Assembly (NCBI GenBank): GCA_039602395.1
Contig: JBCNJP010000027.1
Location: forward strand, 113,376,354 to 113,440,353
DNA from: Deinandra increscens subsp. villosa
Taxonomy: Eukaryota > Streptophyta > Magnoliopsida > Asterales > Asteraceae
Direction: 5' to 3'
Length of the DNA: 64,000 nt
Shown here: positions 20,138 through 31,534 of the stretch, one piece after another
How the letters are laid out: each line of letters begins with the position of its first letter
Position numbering within the stretch: position 1 is the stretch's first letter
The notes under the pieces: generated by a model
Seen by the model: the letters and a program-made list of their open reading frames with translations, nothing else
What the model was told of the DNA's origin: nothing
The model's database searches: none
Translations under genes and position numbers: made by a program

Positions 20138-21418
20138 TGTCACACCCCCAAAATTCCCACGCGCGGTAACGCGCCGTAGGGAGCGTGACAAACCAGGATC
20201 CCAGACCATTAGTTACACCAAACGACCAGTAATTAATAAAAGGACGTTTCATATTATATTAAAATATAAATTCAGAGTTTTACAAATGCGGAAGCGTAAA
20301 TACAAACAGAAATCTAAGTAAAACATCGTGACCCAAGGTGACGTGACTTGTCCAAAGACACTAAAAGCGTTTCAAAGACTCATGCATGCTTACTCGTGAT
20401 ACTCGAACACCTGCGACCTGAGAGAAACATTTTTGAAAGAAAGTGTCAACCAAAGGTTGGTGAGTTCACAGGTTTGGATATTCACATTCAAGTTTTTCGC
20501 CTATGGACACAACAGTTTACAGTCCATAGAAAAGTTGTAAAGTTTTGCTATATTTCCATATCGTAGGTAGCTAGCCTAAAGTTCATGTCACTAGATAGTT
20601 CGCAACCGAAGCTGACTAATAAGTTGTAGGAATAATCCTTACGTGTTTTGCCTTCCCCGTGTCCCACCAGAAACAACGGTACGTTTAGGCTAATATTGCT
20701 CTCAGTCCGACCGCCAGTCGGGTGGTGCATCACGTGCCCGCTGAGAGGGGTTTGTCAAACCCCAGTAGTACTAGTCAACATTACCTCGCTATTCACTATT
20801 AACGGTTCGATATGTAAGGACTTAGTTGTTGGTGTAAGCAAATCTAGTACATGTGATATGTCGGAAATATAAAAGCTGTCTAAAAACAGTAAGTAATTTG
20901 CATGTTCTCTCCCCCAAAAGAAAAGAGTAAAGTGGGGTCGTGAAACTCACCTTCGGGTGCACAGCAATTCCAGATATACAACAACAGCAAGTAGCAATTA
21001 GCTGGTCTTGTGTACACTACCAAACACCCTACGAACATATACGTATATAAGTGTGTGTTCTACTGAAAATGACCAAGTCTAGACCAACGGTGAAATTAAA
21101 TGATGTCAAACGGCGACTTGACTAAGATTATCGAATCCAAAACAAGTTGATCGAGGATGGCACATAGCCAAGATCGTAAAGATTATGAAGGTTGATAAAA
21201 AGGTATATTATTTACCAATGATATGCGTCCATAAAATCGGATAATAAAATAGGTATATATACATAAATATATATACATTACCAAATATGCAATTATGTTG
21301 ATAACAAGTACTCAAAGTATACATGTGAATATATACATTACCAAATATGCAATTCGTTTACGTATTTCCTACATAGGCGTAGAAACTTATAAAACATTCC
21401 CTTTATATTTATTTAATA

Positions 21419-21422
<4 letters not shown>

Positions 21423-21456
<34 letters not shown>
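21423..21456. repeat. TA microsatellite
   Basis: About 17 TA/AT dinucleotides in a row inside the LTR-like block. A nearby direct repeat, ATATATACATTACCAAATAT, occurs at about 21270 and again at about 21329. Confidence 0.95.
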
Positions 21457-21457
<1 letters not shown>

Positions 21458-21651
21458 TTTCAATCGATTACAATATGTACATAGGTAATTCATTTTCGAG
21501 TCTCCAACAATATATATACTCATGTTTACAAAGTAAAAAAAACACAATGTTTATGAAGCCATGGGTTCAAACGATGATAGGAATGATCGCTGATAAGTTT
21601 TAGTACAAGAAAAGTGTCAAAAACACTACAAATAAATAAAATAGCGAAATG

Positions 21652-21722
21652 GGAGGTCACCGGGTTCGAACATGTGACCTCCGATCCTCATTGTAACTCC
21701 CAAACCACTAGGCTAGACGTCT
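21652..21722 (-). other. tRNA-like sequence inside LTR-like block
   Basis: On the minus strand there is an A-box-like stretch (TAGCCTAGTGGTTTGGGAG) and a B-box-like stretch (TGTTCGAACCC) about 35 nt later. Paired stems are too poor for a functional tRNA. It may be a SINE head or an internal Pol III-like promoter of the LTR. Confidence 0.45.
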
Positions 21723-21805
21723 CTTTGGTTATCAGGTTCGAAAAGAATGATTTTATGTACATAGTTCCAGCAAAACTGTTTCTAAATAAAATATATAACA
21801 AAAAC

Positions 21806-21872
21806 GGAGGCTGCCGGATTTGGAACCGGCGACCACTCGAACGGGGGTCAAAGTACTAACCACTGGGCTAGC
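21806..21872 (-). other. Second tRNA-like sequence
   Basis: On the minus strand TAGCCCAGTGGTTAGTACT resembles an A box, and GGTTCCAAATCC a degraded B box. It lies about 85 nt from the first tRNA-like sequence and in the same direction. Confidence 0.4.
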
Positions 21873-22480
21873 TTTTGAGGACGAGTTTTAATCCGGAATT
21901 CAGATTATTAACTAATCCCGTCCGGATGTCATCTTCTTCGTATAACCAAACCCTAATTCGTGATTGACCATAACCGCAACAAAGGTATTTGCAGGTTCAT
22001 ATAATACGATTGTTCGGACACGAATATGAACAAAACAGAAGTTAACAATCATTACCTTGATAAGGAAGATAACCGAGGTGACCTCGTGTCGTTATTCGAA
22101 CGAGTGAGCGAACGATGAAACGGTGAAGTCCGAGTATGAATGCTTGGTGGTAGTCGATATGTGAACAAGGAACAGAGACGAGAAAGCTTTTTGACTCACT
22201 GATTCCATCTAGTGTTCGCGTTAGATCCGAGAGCTTCCAATGCGGGTTTCTTTTCTTCCTTTCTTTCTTTGGAGAGTTCTTGAACGGTTCTATCAAGAAT
22301 GGTGTAATGATCGGAGTGATTGAAATTAGTTTATGGTTCAAGAATGATTGTCGATTGAATTGTGTAACGGTGGAGGAATAAAGCACCGTGAGTTGTAACC
22401 GGTGGGCGAAGTCGTTTCCTTTCCAATTCCAGTATTCAATTCGTGAGTAACCAATATCAAGTATGATCTAATGACAATAT

Positions 22481-25400
22481 CCCCCCTCAAGTTTAATACT
22501 TTGGCATTTTAGCACCATGTAGGTTACAATTGGATTATATTAACCCTCAACTTATATTTAGTCTACAAATATAAATAAAATATCATTTTTACAAAATACA
22601 ATATATAGGTGTACGTCACATGAAATCACATAAAATCATAAAACGTACGGTTTCTCATGAATATTAGAATGTATAATCATCATGGAATACTAACACATAA
22701 AATCATGCACATAAAATAACAAAGTGTTCACATAAAATTAAAAATGTGATTTACATAAAATCATAAAATATAAGACGTCTAAATTCAAGTGTATGATTGC
22801 AGTGCTAGTTACACAAACCCTAGATAATTAAGGTCAACATGAGTCAATCCCCTAATTAATGTTCACACAACATTTATAGCGGTTTAGGTTTAAGTTGAAT
22901 CAGGAAAAGACTTGAGAAGACGGATTGTCACACAAATAATAAGTTACTTGAGATTCTTGCTGCTGCAAAGCATGGTTCCGTTTGGCACCTTCCCTAAGAT
23001 TATTGGGTTGGGTTTGTTTCACTTGCAGTTGATCACCTTGTTTCGTCGTTGTGACAACTCATACATTCCAGGTATACATTAACATTATAATTACGTGCAA
23101 TTAACTGTGATTCTATGTGCATTAGACTTAATTTCTCCAAATTGGGTGACTTTACGTGCAAACATAGACAACATAGGTCCGATAACATTTACTCGTAGTG
23201 GAAACCGACTTAAAGTTCTGGGTTCATTCAAGATGGAACTTCAATAATAATAAAATTCATAAACATTGTTTTGTGGAATTTAAATATAAAATGAATATTT
23301 TATATTTTTATAAACTATTACGTTGTGTCCAACGTATTTCAAACATAATGTTTATTTAAACGACAATTCAATTCAAACAATGATTAGTTTTTATTCCTAA
23401 AACTATTTCTATTTCCAACTATATTTATTTTCATCAAAAATAAACATTAAACATTATCATAAAAAAGTTAAAAACACAAAACGCTTACGTCAAGTGAAAC
23501 ATTTAATCTTATATTTTAGTTCATCATTGTGCATAATCAAACCACAAACAATCAAGACATGTGACATTCCCGTTCATTTAAAATTAAACACGACGCTTAA
23601 CTATTTTTGATGATTTATATATATAAATCATTCGTTCTCGAGCCAAAAACCGAATTTTCAACCGTTTATCCTTTTGACTCAAAGGAAGTGTCGTTGGACT
23701 TGTTGGATCGACCCAGACTCAACCCGACCAGACCCGACCCGAGTCCCAGTTCAGCCCTTGAGCCCAATGGGCCTGCCGGCCCAACTTTTTCCCTTCTTCC
23801 TTTTCTCTTCTTTTTCCATGGCCCATCTCCTCCGGCCCGTTTCTTTTCTCTCGGCCCGCAAGCCCAACCGGCCCAGCCCGATTCCTCTTTTCCGGTTTGG
23901 GCCACCGGCCCACTTCCTCTTTTTCTTTTTCTTTTCCCAGCCGGTCCCGAGTTCGAGTCCCGTCCCCTCTCTTTTCCCTTTTTCTTTTTCCGGTTCTTTT
24001 CCTCCCTCTCTCATTCGGTTCTAACTGAAACCCCTAACCAAACCAACCAAACCTCTTGATCACTAGTTGGATGTAAGTTCCTATGAGCACATGTTTAAAC
24101 AATTTTGTCATCTAGATATTAAACAAACTTGTAGGCTAAATACAAACAATTCCATTAACCTTTGGGTAATAATTGTATCCACTTACAACTTAGACAACAT
24201 TGTTCCCTAGCCACCTTCGTGTTTCCTTGTCCCATCCCTCCTCCTTGGCCGGTTTCTAACACCCCTCACACACCCATTTTGATTCAAGTTTCAAGACACA
24301 ACACAAGAGAACCAAGTCAAGTGCACCCCTCTCTTTCTCTTCTCTTGTTCTCGGTTTAAACCACCACCGAACCACCTCCCTTTATCGGTTCATATGAACC
24401 GCAACCCAAGCCCACTAGACCACCTTTTATACTACTTAACCATTTCATTTCACCACTCACCATTTCAAGAGACAAACACACCTTTCTCTCTAGTCTCTCT
24501 CTCTCTCTCTATCTCTCAGCCCTCCATAAACCACCGCCACCCACCATCTTTCACCATTAACCACCAATCAATCTAAGCTTCTAATACTTTCTTTGATCAA
24601 GGTAAATCATCTCTAACTTCTATTCCATCATTTTTCTTCCATTTCTTCCTTATATTCTTTCATGAGGATCTTTCTAACCTCTTGTTTCTTGTCAAAAATC
24701 CATGATCATTCTTCCATTCTTTCATCATCATTGCTTTCAAATTCAAGATCAAGGTTGGGTTAGGAGCTAAATTTGGAAGCTAAATCAACAACCCATCAAC
24801 GTCATTACCGATCCGGTTTAAGTTTAAGTGAGGAAATCTCTTTCTTTTCTTAACTTATTCCATGATTTATTCATATAATGTCACAAATTCATGTTCATGA
24901 ATAAGTCTTGATTGTGTTGTTGGATGATTTACTAGCAATCATGCATGTTAGTAGCATTATTTACCTTGATGGAAACTAGAATATTGTTTGAACAAGTTAC
25001 ATGGAAAAATATAAACTTAAAACATATGTTTATGTTAAAAGAATCATATTTGGTGACAAAATTCATAAACTACAACATACTATGAGTTCCAAGTAATTTA
25101 GTATGTTTTTTGTGGTGAAAAACACATAGATATAATGATTGGAAATCAAGATTTAGAAGAAATATATATTATGTTAAAAATTGACAAAAATGACACTCCA
25201 TTTTGTGTGTCATAAAAGAGTGTCATCTTGAAACATATATATTTTTACAATCTTAAAAGCACTTCATGATTTTGACTTTAAATCTAAATTTTCTTAAGAT
25301 TATTTTTAGTCACTAAAAGTGTTATTTTAAAGATTGATCTATGAAACTTCTAAGAAATATAAAAATTGAGTTTTTATGATATAAATATCATTTATTTTCA

Positions 25401-27296
25401 TGAAAATTAAGTGAAAATCCTTGTGGACAACAAATGACCACTTAGGACCTGTAACATATTGATTTAGGGCTGCCAAGATAATTTTCCAAATTTACAAAGT
25501 GATTCGGAAGTTAAACACTTGAAAACGGAACAATCGGATACCGTAATACGACTTTTCAACGAAAAATATAACTTATTTTTGAATAAGAAGTGAATCTGGT
25601 CCAGAACATAAAAAATACTCATTTTGACATATAAAAATGTTTTCATAAGGTTCAAAAGTGGAAAAACATGTTTTAGAAGTAAACCGGACCAAAACTGTAA
25701 CTTCCGGTAACTCGAAAACATTAAATTTTACAAGTTAAACTCCCACCAGCACACTTGGCAACTTAAGACCCTAAACCACATTAAAAGAAGTCTATTAACA
25801 AATTCTAAGTGTTAAGGAAATTTAAAAAGTCATAAAATGTGTCAGAACGGTTAAACCGGTGAAACCGGCTAACCACCGGACTAACCGACACTTAATTTTA
25901 CCAAAATATAACTTCATATATTTTTGAAAACATTTCTTCATACAAATAGCATATATCGAAATTCTTTTCGTAAAACGCGACCTATACCGTGTAATGACAC
26001 GCGGTATAACACACGCGTTCGAACCTTATTAAATGAAAAATTTTATTTATTAAATTAAAAGGTTCAAAACCTTACATATATTTAATGAATTAAATATTTA
26101 TAACTTTCATAACGATTAATTAAAAATATTCCATATTATTCAATAATTATTTTTCAAACGTGAAAATCCAACTATTATTTATTTATTCAAATAAATAACA
26201 AATTCCATCAAATTCAATATTATTTATTAGCCAATAAATAATATCCTAGGATTTCCATCACTGTCATCGGGTAATAACATTCGAGACTTAACCTTGAACA
26301 TTAAGTGACGTATTCACTAACTCAAGATAGCCAAACCCTAACACGTCATAACATTACCTTGTAGACGTTTGCTAAGCTAAGTTCAACCAATCATATATGT
26401 CAGTCCATCTTCAAACAAGTAAGTATTCACGGCCCCTTTTACATTTCTGTTTTCTAGCTTGGGGAAGAATTCAATGAATGTCTTTCAATTTCATTTTGTC
26501 AGATATTATGATAATTGTAAGAAGTATTGATTACATGCTCTTTTCATATCCCCAAATCTGTGTATTCATGTTGATTCATGTTATATGCCTAAGTCCCACT
26601 ATTAATTGAATTCAAATAGTTCATTCGAAACTATAGCTTGTGAATAGATCTATTTGGGTTGATGACCCTGCCTTGACTTGGTCGCTCCAGTCATGACTCC
26701 ATGGTTATAGTCAAGGGGTACATTTGTTATTCTGGTCATTCGGTGTTTTTGGGGAAGAACATCAGGAGTGGGTAAATAATTAGTTTTGAATTCAATGTTC
26801 ATGCTTGATCTTTACAACAACAGTGCCAAACAAACTAATATCTTGACAGGCTAAACATTTTCAAACATAATTTCCAACAGTTCTAGTGTCATAAAAACCT
26901 GTGAACTCACCAACAATTCTGTTGACTTTTTAAATTCTTGAATTCTCAAGTGATAAAAGACTGCAACTCCATGTTTTTCTGTTCCGATCATGCTTGTCAT
27001 ATCATGGTCTGCCTGCCGTGTGTTCATGCATTTTATTTTGGATATTTAGATTCATTACGCCTTAGGGTAGTTATGTTTATAAATCTCATGACATTGTCTT
27101 TTGAAATATTTATCATGTAACCACTACTTTATTTCCGCTGCCATGGTTTTAAATATTTAAATAAATGTTTTAGACTTATATTTTCGAAAGACAAACGGCT
27201 AATTAAATGTTAATTTAGAAGTCAATCATTCGTAACCATGACCATGATGCCAAATCAGTCACATGCCCACATTCAGTCATTTCTCGGGGTGTGACA
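22481..27296 (+). mobile_element. Noncoding block ending in an LTR-like terminus, plus orientation
   Basis: The right end reads CGGGGTGTGACA (27285-27296), the inverse of the TGTCACACCCC start. The hairpin motif appears here on the minus strand at about 26901-26926 (GTCAACAGAATTGTTGGTGA), so the right part is an LTR of the same broad type facing the other way from 20138. Where it begins cannot be seen. The interior has a strongly CT-rich, GGCCC-containing stretch (23690-24030), a CT microsatellite (24490-24520) and long AT-rich stretches. I see no gene. ORFs in 23607-24059 on both strands are low-complexity shadows of the CT-rich tract. The two LTR-like ends could alternatively belong to one element with inverted ends. 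Confidence 0.45.
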
Positions 27297-27298
27297 GT

Positions 27299-29324
27299 CA
27301 GCAACTGATCTTCAACGTTATGCACAATTGTTCCCTGATCAAAGAAGCATATTTTATAAAGTACAAAGGCTATAACATAAATACATTTATTAATAGATTC
27401 AAATACTAAGTTAGGCTAACCTTAGCAGCAACCTTAGCAGTATGCTTCTTTTTCTTCTTAAGTTCATCGACTACTTAATGCTTATTTGCCGCATTTGCAG
27501 TTCCATTCTTTTGAGACTCCCTTGAATGAGCCGTGAGTTATTTTCATTATCCATCATAACTCCCTGATCTTGTACGCATGTTTGAAGTACAATCTTATTA
27601 ATGAAAATATATATGTATCAACTTACCGAATTGTTACAGACAGATTCACTTACCTGGATTGAATTTGCGGATTGGAAAAGTAGAATTTTAATCCCACTTG
27701 AAGTAAGGGCAGCCATTATCGTGGTCATCTGTTATTCTTGTTTTCTATACATTTCTCTCATCATCATCAGCTCTCTGTCTTTCTTCTCAGTCCTCTTTAT
27801 GTTTTTCCACTTCCGAAGCTTGGAGTAAAAGTTTAAGTTCCTCAACTTGGTTTTTGGTGGTACCTCTATTCCGTTTGGCATGGAGAAGTGTAGAACTCAA
27901 GATGCATGTCCCAACACCTCTTACATTGCCACGTCTTTCCTTGCTGAATTCTATCATCAAGGCATTCGTGCCCGGTTCGACTGTCAATTCACCATCTTTT
28001 ATCTTTTTATCATTTTCTATCTACGCAAGTATGTCATATAATTTGCGTAAACTAATCATACATGAATATATATAAATTACAGCAACAGAATATGAAAAAA
28101 TAAAACATGTATATATATATGTAGTTTTAGGACTCACTAGTCGATTTCCGACTGCCATAACATCTTCACTTACTTCTCCTTGCTTGTCTTTACGCGCTTC
28201 CAACCACATTTGACTCCGGTTGTGTATCTGCTCAGCGGTAAGTTCTTTTTTGCAACCTTGTTGTCATTTATAAGAAAAGTGCATTACTTTAAAATCACAT
28301 AAGTAATCATGCATGCTTTTTAATGAAGTATCCCACACTTACCAACTTTTTCTCAAGAGATGGATATCCACCTCGCCCCAACCCATGGTTATAAGTAGAC
28401 AATGCACGTGCAACTTTCCTTTTACTCGACGTACTCTTCAAATAAAAAAATATACAAATCAGATAAGTCAATATTTGCTAACTTGAATGATTAATAAATC
28501 AAGATAAATGATAATGTTGATCAACTTAAGACTTATACCATGAAATCTTCGGATATTGCATATGCGACATAGTTGTCCCACACTTGTTGATCAATGATTA
28601 TCGTCCGAAACGTTCTGGAAATCCTTGCTAACTTCTTCGGTTTGCCTATGTTTGGGTGAATCTCCTTTCTATTCACCCTACTTCGAAAGCTTCTTAGTAG
28701 TGTGCCTATGCGAGTCATAACTGTTTTCCTGTTGTCTTCGTCGACTTTGTAAAAACGCTGAAACAATGATTAATCGATAATGTTAGCTATAGGCTTGGAA
28801 TTAAAATCATAATGTAGACAAAACAGTTATTTAGATCAATTATAATGTACCAATAACTCTTCCCACAGCTTGTCTCATACTTCTTTAGTTGCATCCTTCC
28901 AACTATGAATACTGAAGTTTACCTTCTCCCTCGCAAGATCGCCTAAGTAACTAACAAATTATGCAGCGTACTTTCCTGAAAACCTGCCATGGTCATCAAA
29001 CTTCACTCTCCATCTTTTCCCACCCGATCTTGCATGTTTACTTTGCATCTTCCTCATTCGTGTTAAACCCCTTTTCCTCTTTGTCCCCTCTTTGTCCTCC
29101 TCACCTGAGTCATGACTCTTGTCATCGTCAATAGAATCATCATCATCATCATCACTCTGATCAACTTCTTCGCGTTGATGATCTTCCTCATTATTATAAC
29201 CAGCTTCACCACCATCAGAATGATAACCCGAGTTATGATAAACCCCTACGTTATCATAATCCCATCATCTTGCATACGATTATCACAATTTTTTTCTAGT
29301 GCATATTCTCCTTCATAGGCCATG
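27299..29324 (-). pseudogene. CACTA (En/Spm) TNPA-like gene, exons 1-5, decayed
   Basis: Minus-strand exons can be followed from ATG 29324: exon 1 to 28851 with an Asp-rich acidic stretch and FDDHGRFSGKYAA; exon 2 28757-28539 (WDNYVAYAISEDFM); exon 3 about 28436-28344 (HGLGRGGYPSLEKK); exon 4 about 28254-28139 (QIHNRSQMWLEARKDKQGEV); exon 5 about 28020-27780 (ELTVEPGTNALM, RGNVRGVG). The order and motifs are those of the plant Ptta/En/Spm transposase family (PF03004), the TNPA-type DNA-binding partner of the CACTA transposase. Lesions include a frameshift near 29250, TAA at 28959-28961, TGA at 28875-28877, and stops in the last part. The 3' end is cut at 27296 by an LTR-like block; a further piece may be 1-302. 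Confidence 0.75.
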
Positions 29325-29985
29325 ACCTAAACAACGTCAAAAAGTAACAACACAAGATAGAGAACAATGAAAATGTTAATTTATACTAAACGTACAACCA
29401 AAGTATCAATAAACATAACCATCACTAACCTTAATTGTAAAAGAAGATGATCCATGAATTCTTGATGAATAATGATCACCCTGTTTCTGGAGCAAGTCAA
29501 TCGTCTTTCGGTATAGAAACCGCTAACTGATGTTGAATGAACCATTATCACATATAATGATATCTGGAATACAGGATTCAAAAGCGGTAATTGAAATTTG
29601 TTCAAATGAAAATGTTCAAAATTTTTTATTATTTGGGGGATTAGAAATGTTAACGGCGCCAAAAATGAGCTCTGATTACCATTAAACTAAGACGAAAACC
29701 TGGAGGGAGGGTATGGAAAGTTTTAAAAATTTCTTCCCCTAAAATTGTGGAAACCAATAAATAAAATGTGTAATGGAAGACAAGTTAATAAAATAATGGA
29801 TTGGTTAGATTAATAAGGTTATACTTATACACACTATAAGTAATTGTATTATAATACTATTTAAAATGTGACATAATTAGACTTCCATTATGAAGATGAC
29901 ATAATTATATTTTATATTAAAAATATTTGATAAATTAAATTTATAAAATAAAAAAAGTAAGTTGGTTTGTGTTTTGAACTTGTTT
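29325..29985. other. Upstream region of the TNPA-like gene, no gene seen
   Basis: AT-rich sequence with a minus-strand ORF (29381-29662) that shows no domain. It lies between the divergent TNPA-like and TNP2-like genes. Confidence 0.5.
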
Positions 29986-31260
29986 GGAAAATTTGGTGGA
30001 TTATGATAATTGTGTTCGATAATGGACATTGACCAATTTGAGTCGATAATAGACCAACGGGGTCGATTATCAAATAATGAGTACGACTTATGTTAATTCG
30101 AGTCGACAATAAAGTAATACCGTCGATTATCACCAAATGATTTCGATCAGTCAATAATACACAATGGGTTCAATCATCCTAGTTTGAGTCGATAATACAC
30201 AAATGGGGTTGATTATTACTAAATGAGTTCGACTAATGCCAATTACAGTTGACATTACACTAATCGAGTAGATTATGACCAAATGAGTTGGTTTATGACC
30301 ATTTGGAGTTGATAATAGACAATGGAGGCGATTATCCCAATTTGAGTCGATAATATACAGATGGCGTCGATCTTACATTTTGAGACACAAATTCAAATAT
30401 GTTGTCGATTGAGTGGTACTATGACCAATTAATTTGATAATAAACCAATGGAGTCGATTATGGGCGATTGCCTAATTTGATGGTGATTATATCCAAAGTT
30501 GATTTATGAAGTATCTATTGGCTTAATAATAAAACAATGGATAATCAAGTATCATTGGGACTAGTCGAGTCAAATGTGGATAATCAACTATCATTGGTAC
30601 ATGTGGTCAAACATATTATTAGTGCCTATCTACATAATAAACAATTATTGTAGTATCCCAATGTGCCCACATATACTATCATCGAGACACTGGCTTGAAC
30701 ATATAGAGATCAGTTTGCCTAGTCGAGTCAAATGTGGATAATCAACTATCATTGGGCTTAATATTAACCCAATGGGTGCACACATACTATAATTGGTACG
30801 TGTGGCCAAACATACTATTAGTGCCTATCTATATAATCAACTATTATTTCAGTATCCCAATGTGCCCACACATACTATCAACGGGACATTGGCCCGAACA
30901 TATAGGGATCAGTTTGCCTAGTTGACTCAAATGTGGATAATCAACTATCATTAGGCTTAATAGTAACCCAATAGGCCAAAATACTATAATTGGGCCATGG
31001 GCCCAAAGGTACTATTATTGGGCCTTGTCGACTCAAATGTGGATAATCAAGTATCAATGGGCTTAATAATAACCCCATGGGCCCAAAATACTATAATTGG
31101 GCCATGGGCCCAAACGTACTATTATTGGGACAAGTCGAGTCAAATATGGATGATAAACTATAATAGGGCTTAATAGTAACCCAATGGGCCCAAAATACTA
31201 TAATTGGACCTATTATAGTCAAAACCAGTTTCATTAACGAACCACTTAGAGTAAATTCGA
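29986..31260. repeat. Cluster of short degenerate repeats between divergent CACTA genes
   Basis: The first half repeats (G)AGTCGATAATA and its inverse GTCGATTATC, usually with CCAATGG or AATTTGAG between them. The second half repeats GTGGATAATCAACTATCATT, ACCCAATGGGCC and TACTATAATTGGGCC. Spacing is irregular, so this is a dispersed motif cluster and not a simple tandem array. CACTA elements are known to carry arrays of short TNPA-binding motifs near their ends. That this internal cluster has such a role is inference. Confidence 0.7.
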
Positions 31261-31534
31261 TCAAAAACAGTTATTACATACTATGTACCCAGATTCATTT
31301 ATAGAAATACGAACTAGGGTTCATCATCATTTCGTGTCTTCAATTGTGCGATTGTCAGGAGATTCGACCGATTGTGACTGGTTTGCACGATTGTAAGGTA
31401 TACGTTGTTACTATTTCAATATAATTGTTGTTATTCCGATTTGTTGAATAAATTAGCTATAGGACGACGCCATCATGAATCAATTTATGTGAAATGGTCT
31501 CATTTATTAGCTATAGTCGATCGGCCTTTCAAAG

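Larger units (their letters stand above)
20138..22480 (-). mobile_element. LTR-like block related to the chromovirus LTR (right end uncertain)
   Basis: It starts TGTCACACCCCC, as does the chromovirus LTR at 45725. It then shows the same sequence of landmarks: the hairpin GTCAAC..GTTGGTGAGTTC at 20445-20467, a GGGGTTTGTCAAACCCC palindrome at about 20749-20765, and GTGAAACTCACCTT near 20940-20953. I therefore read it as a diverged LTR, solo or truncated, of a related gypsy family in minus orientation. It contains a TA dinucleotide run (21423-21456) and two tRNA-like sequences. The right boundary is not clear; I found no matching end or target duplication. Confidence 0.6.

Noticed and set aside
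21622..21636. CACTACAA as a possible CACTA terminus
   Set aside because: It continues CACTACAAATAAAT without the usual AAGAAAA-type end, has no inverted partner or 3-bp target duplication, and lies inside an LTR-like block.
23607..24059. Overlapping ORFs on both strands, up to 150 aa
   Set aside because: They come from a CT-rich, GGCCC-containing tract; composition is low-complexity in every frame and no domain is visible.
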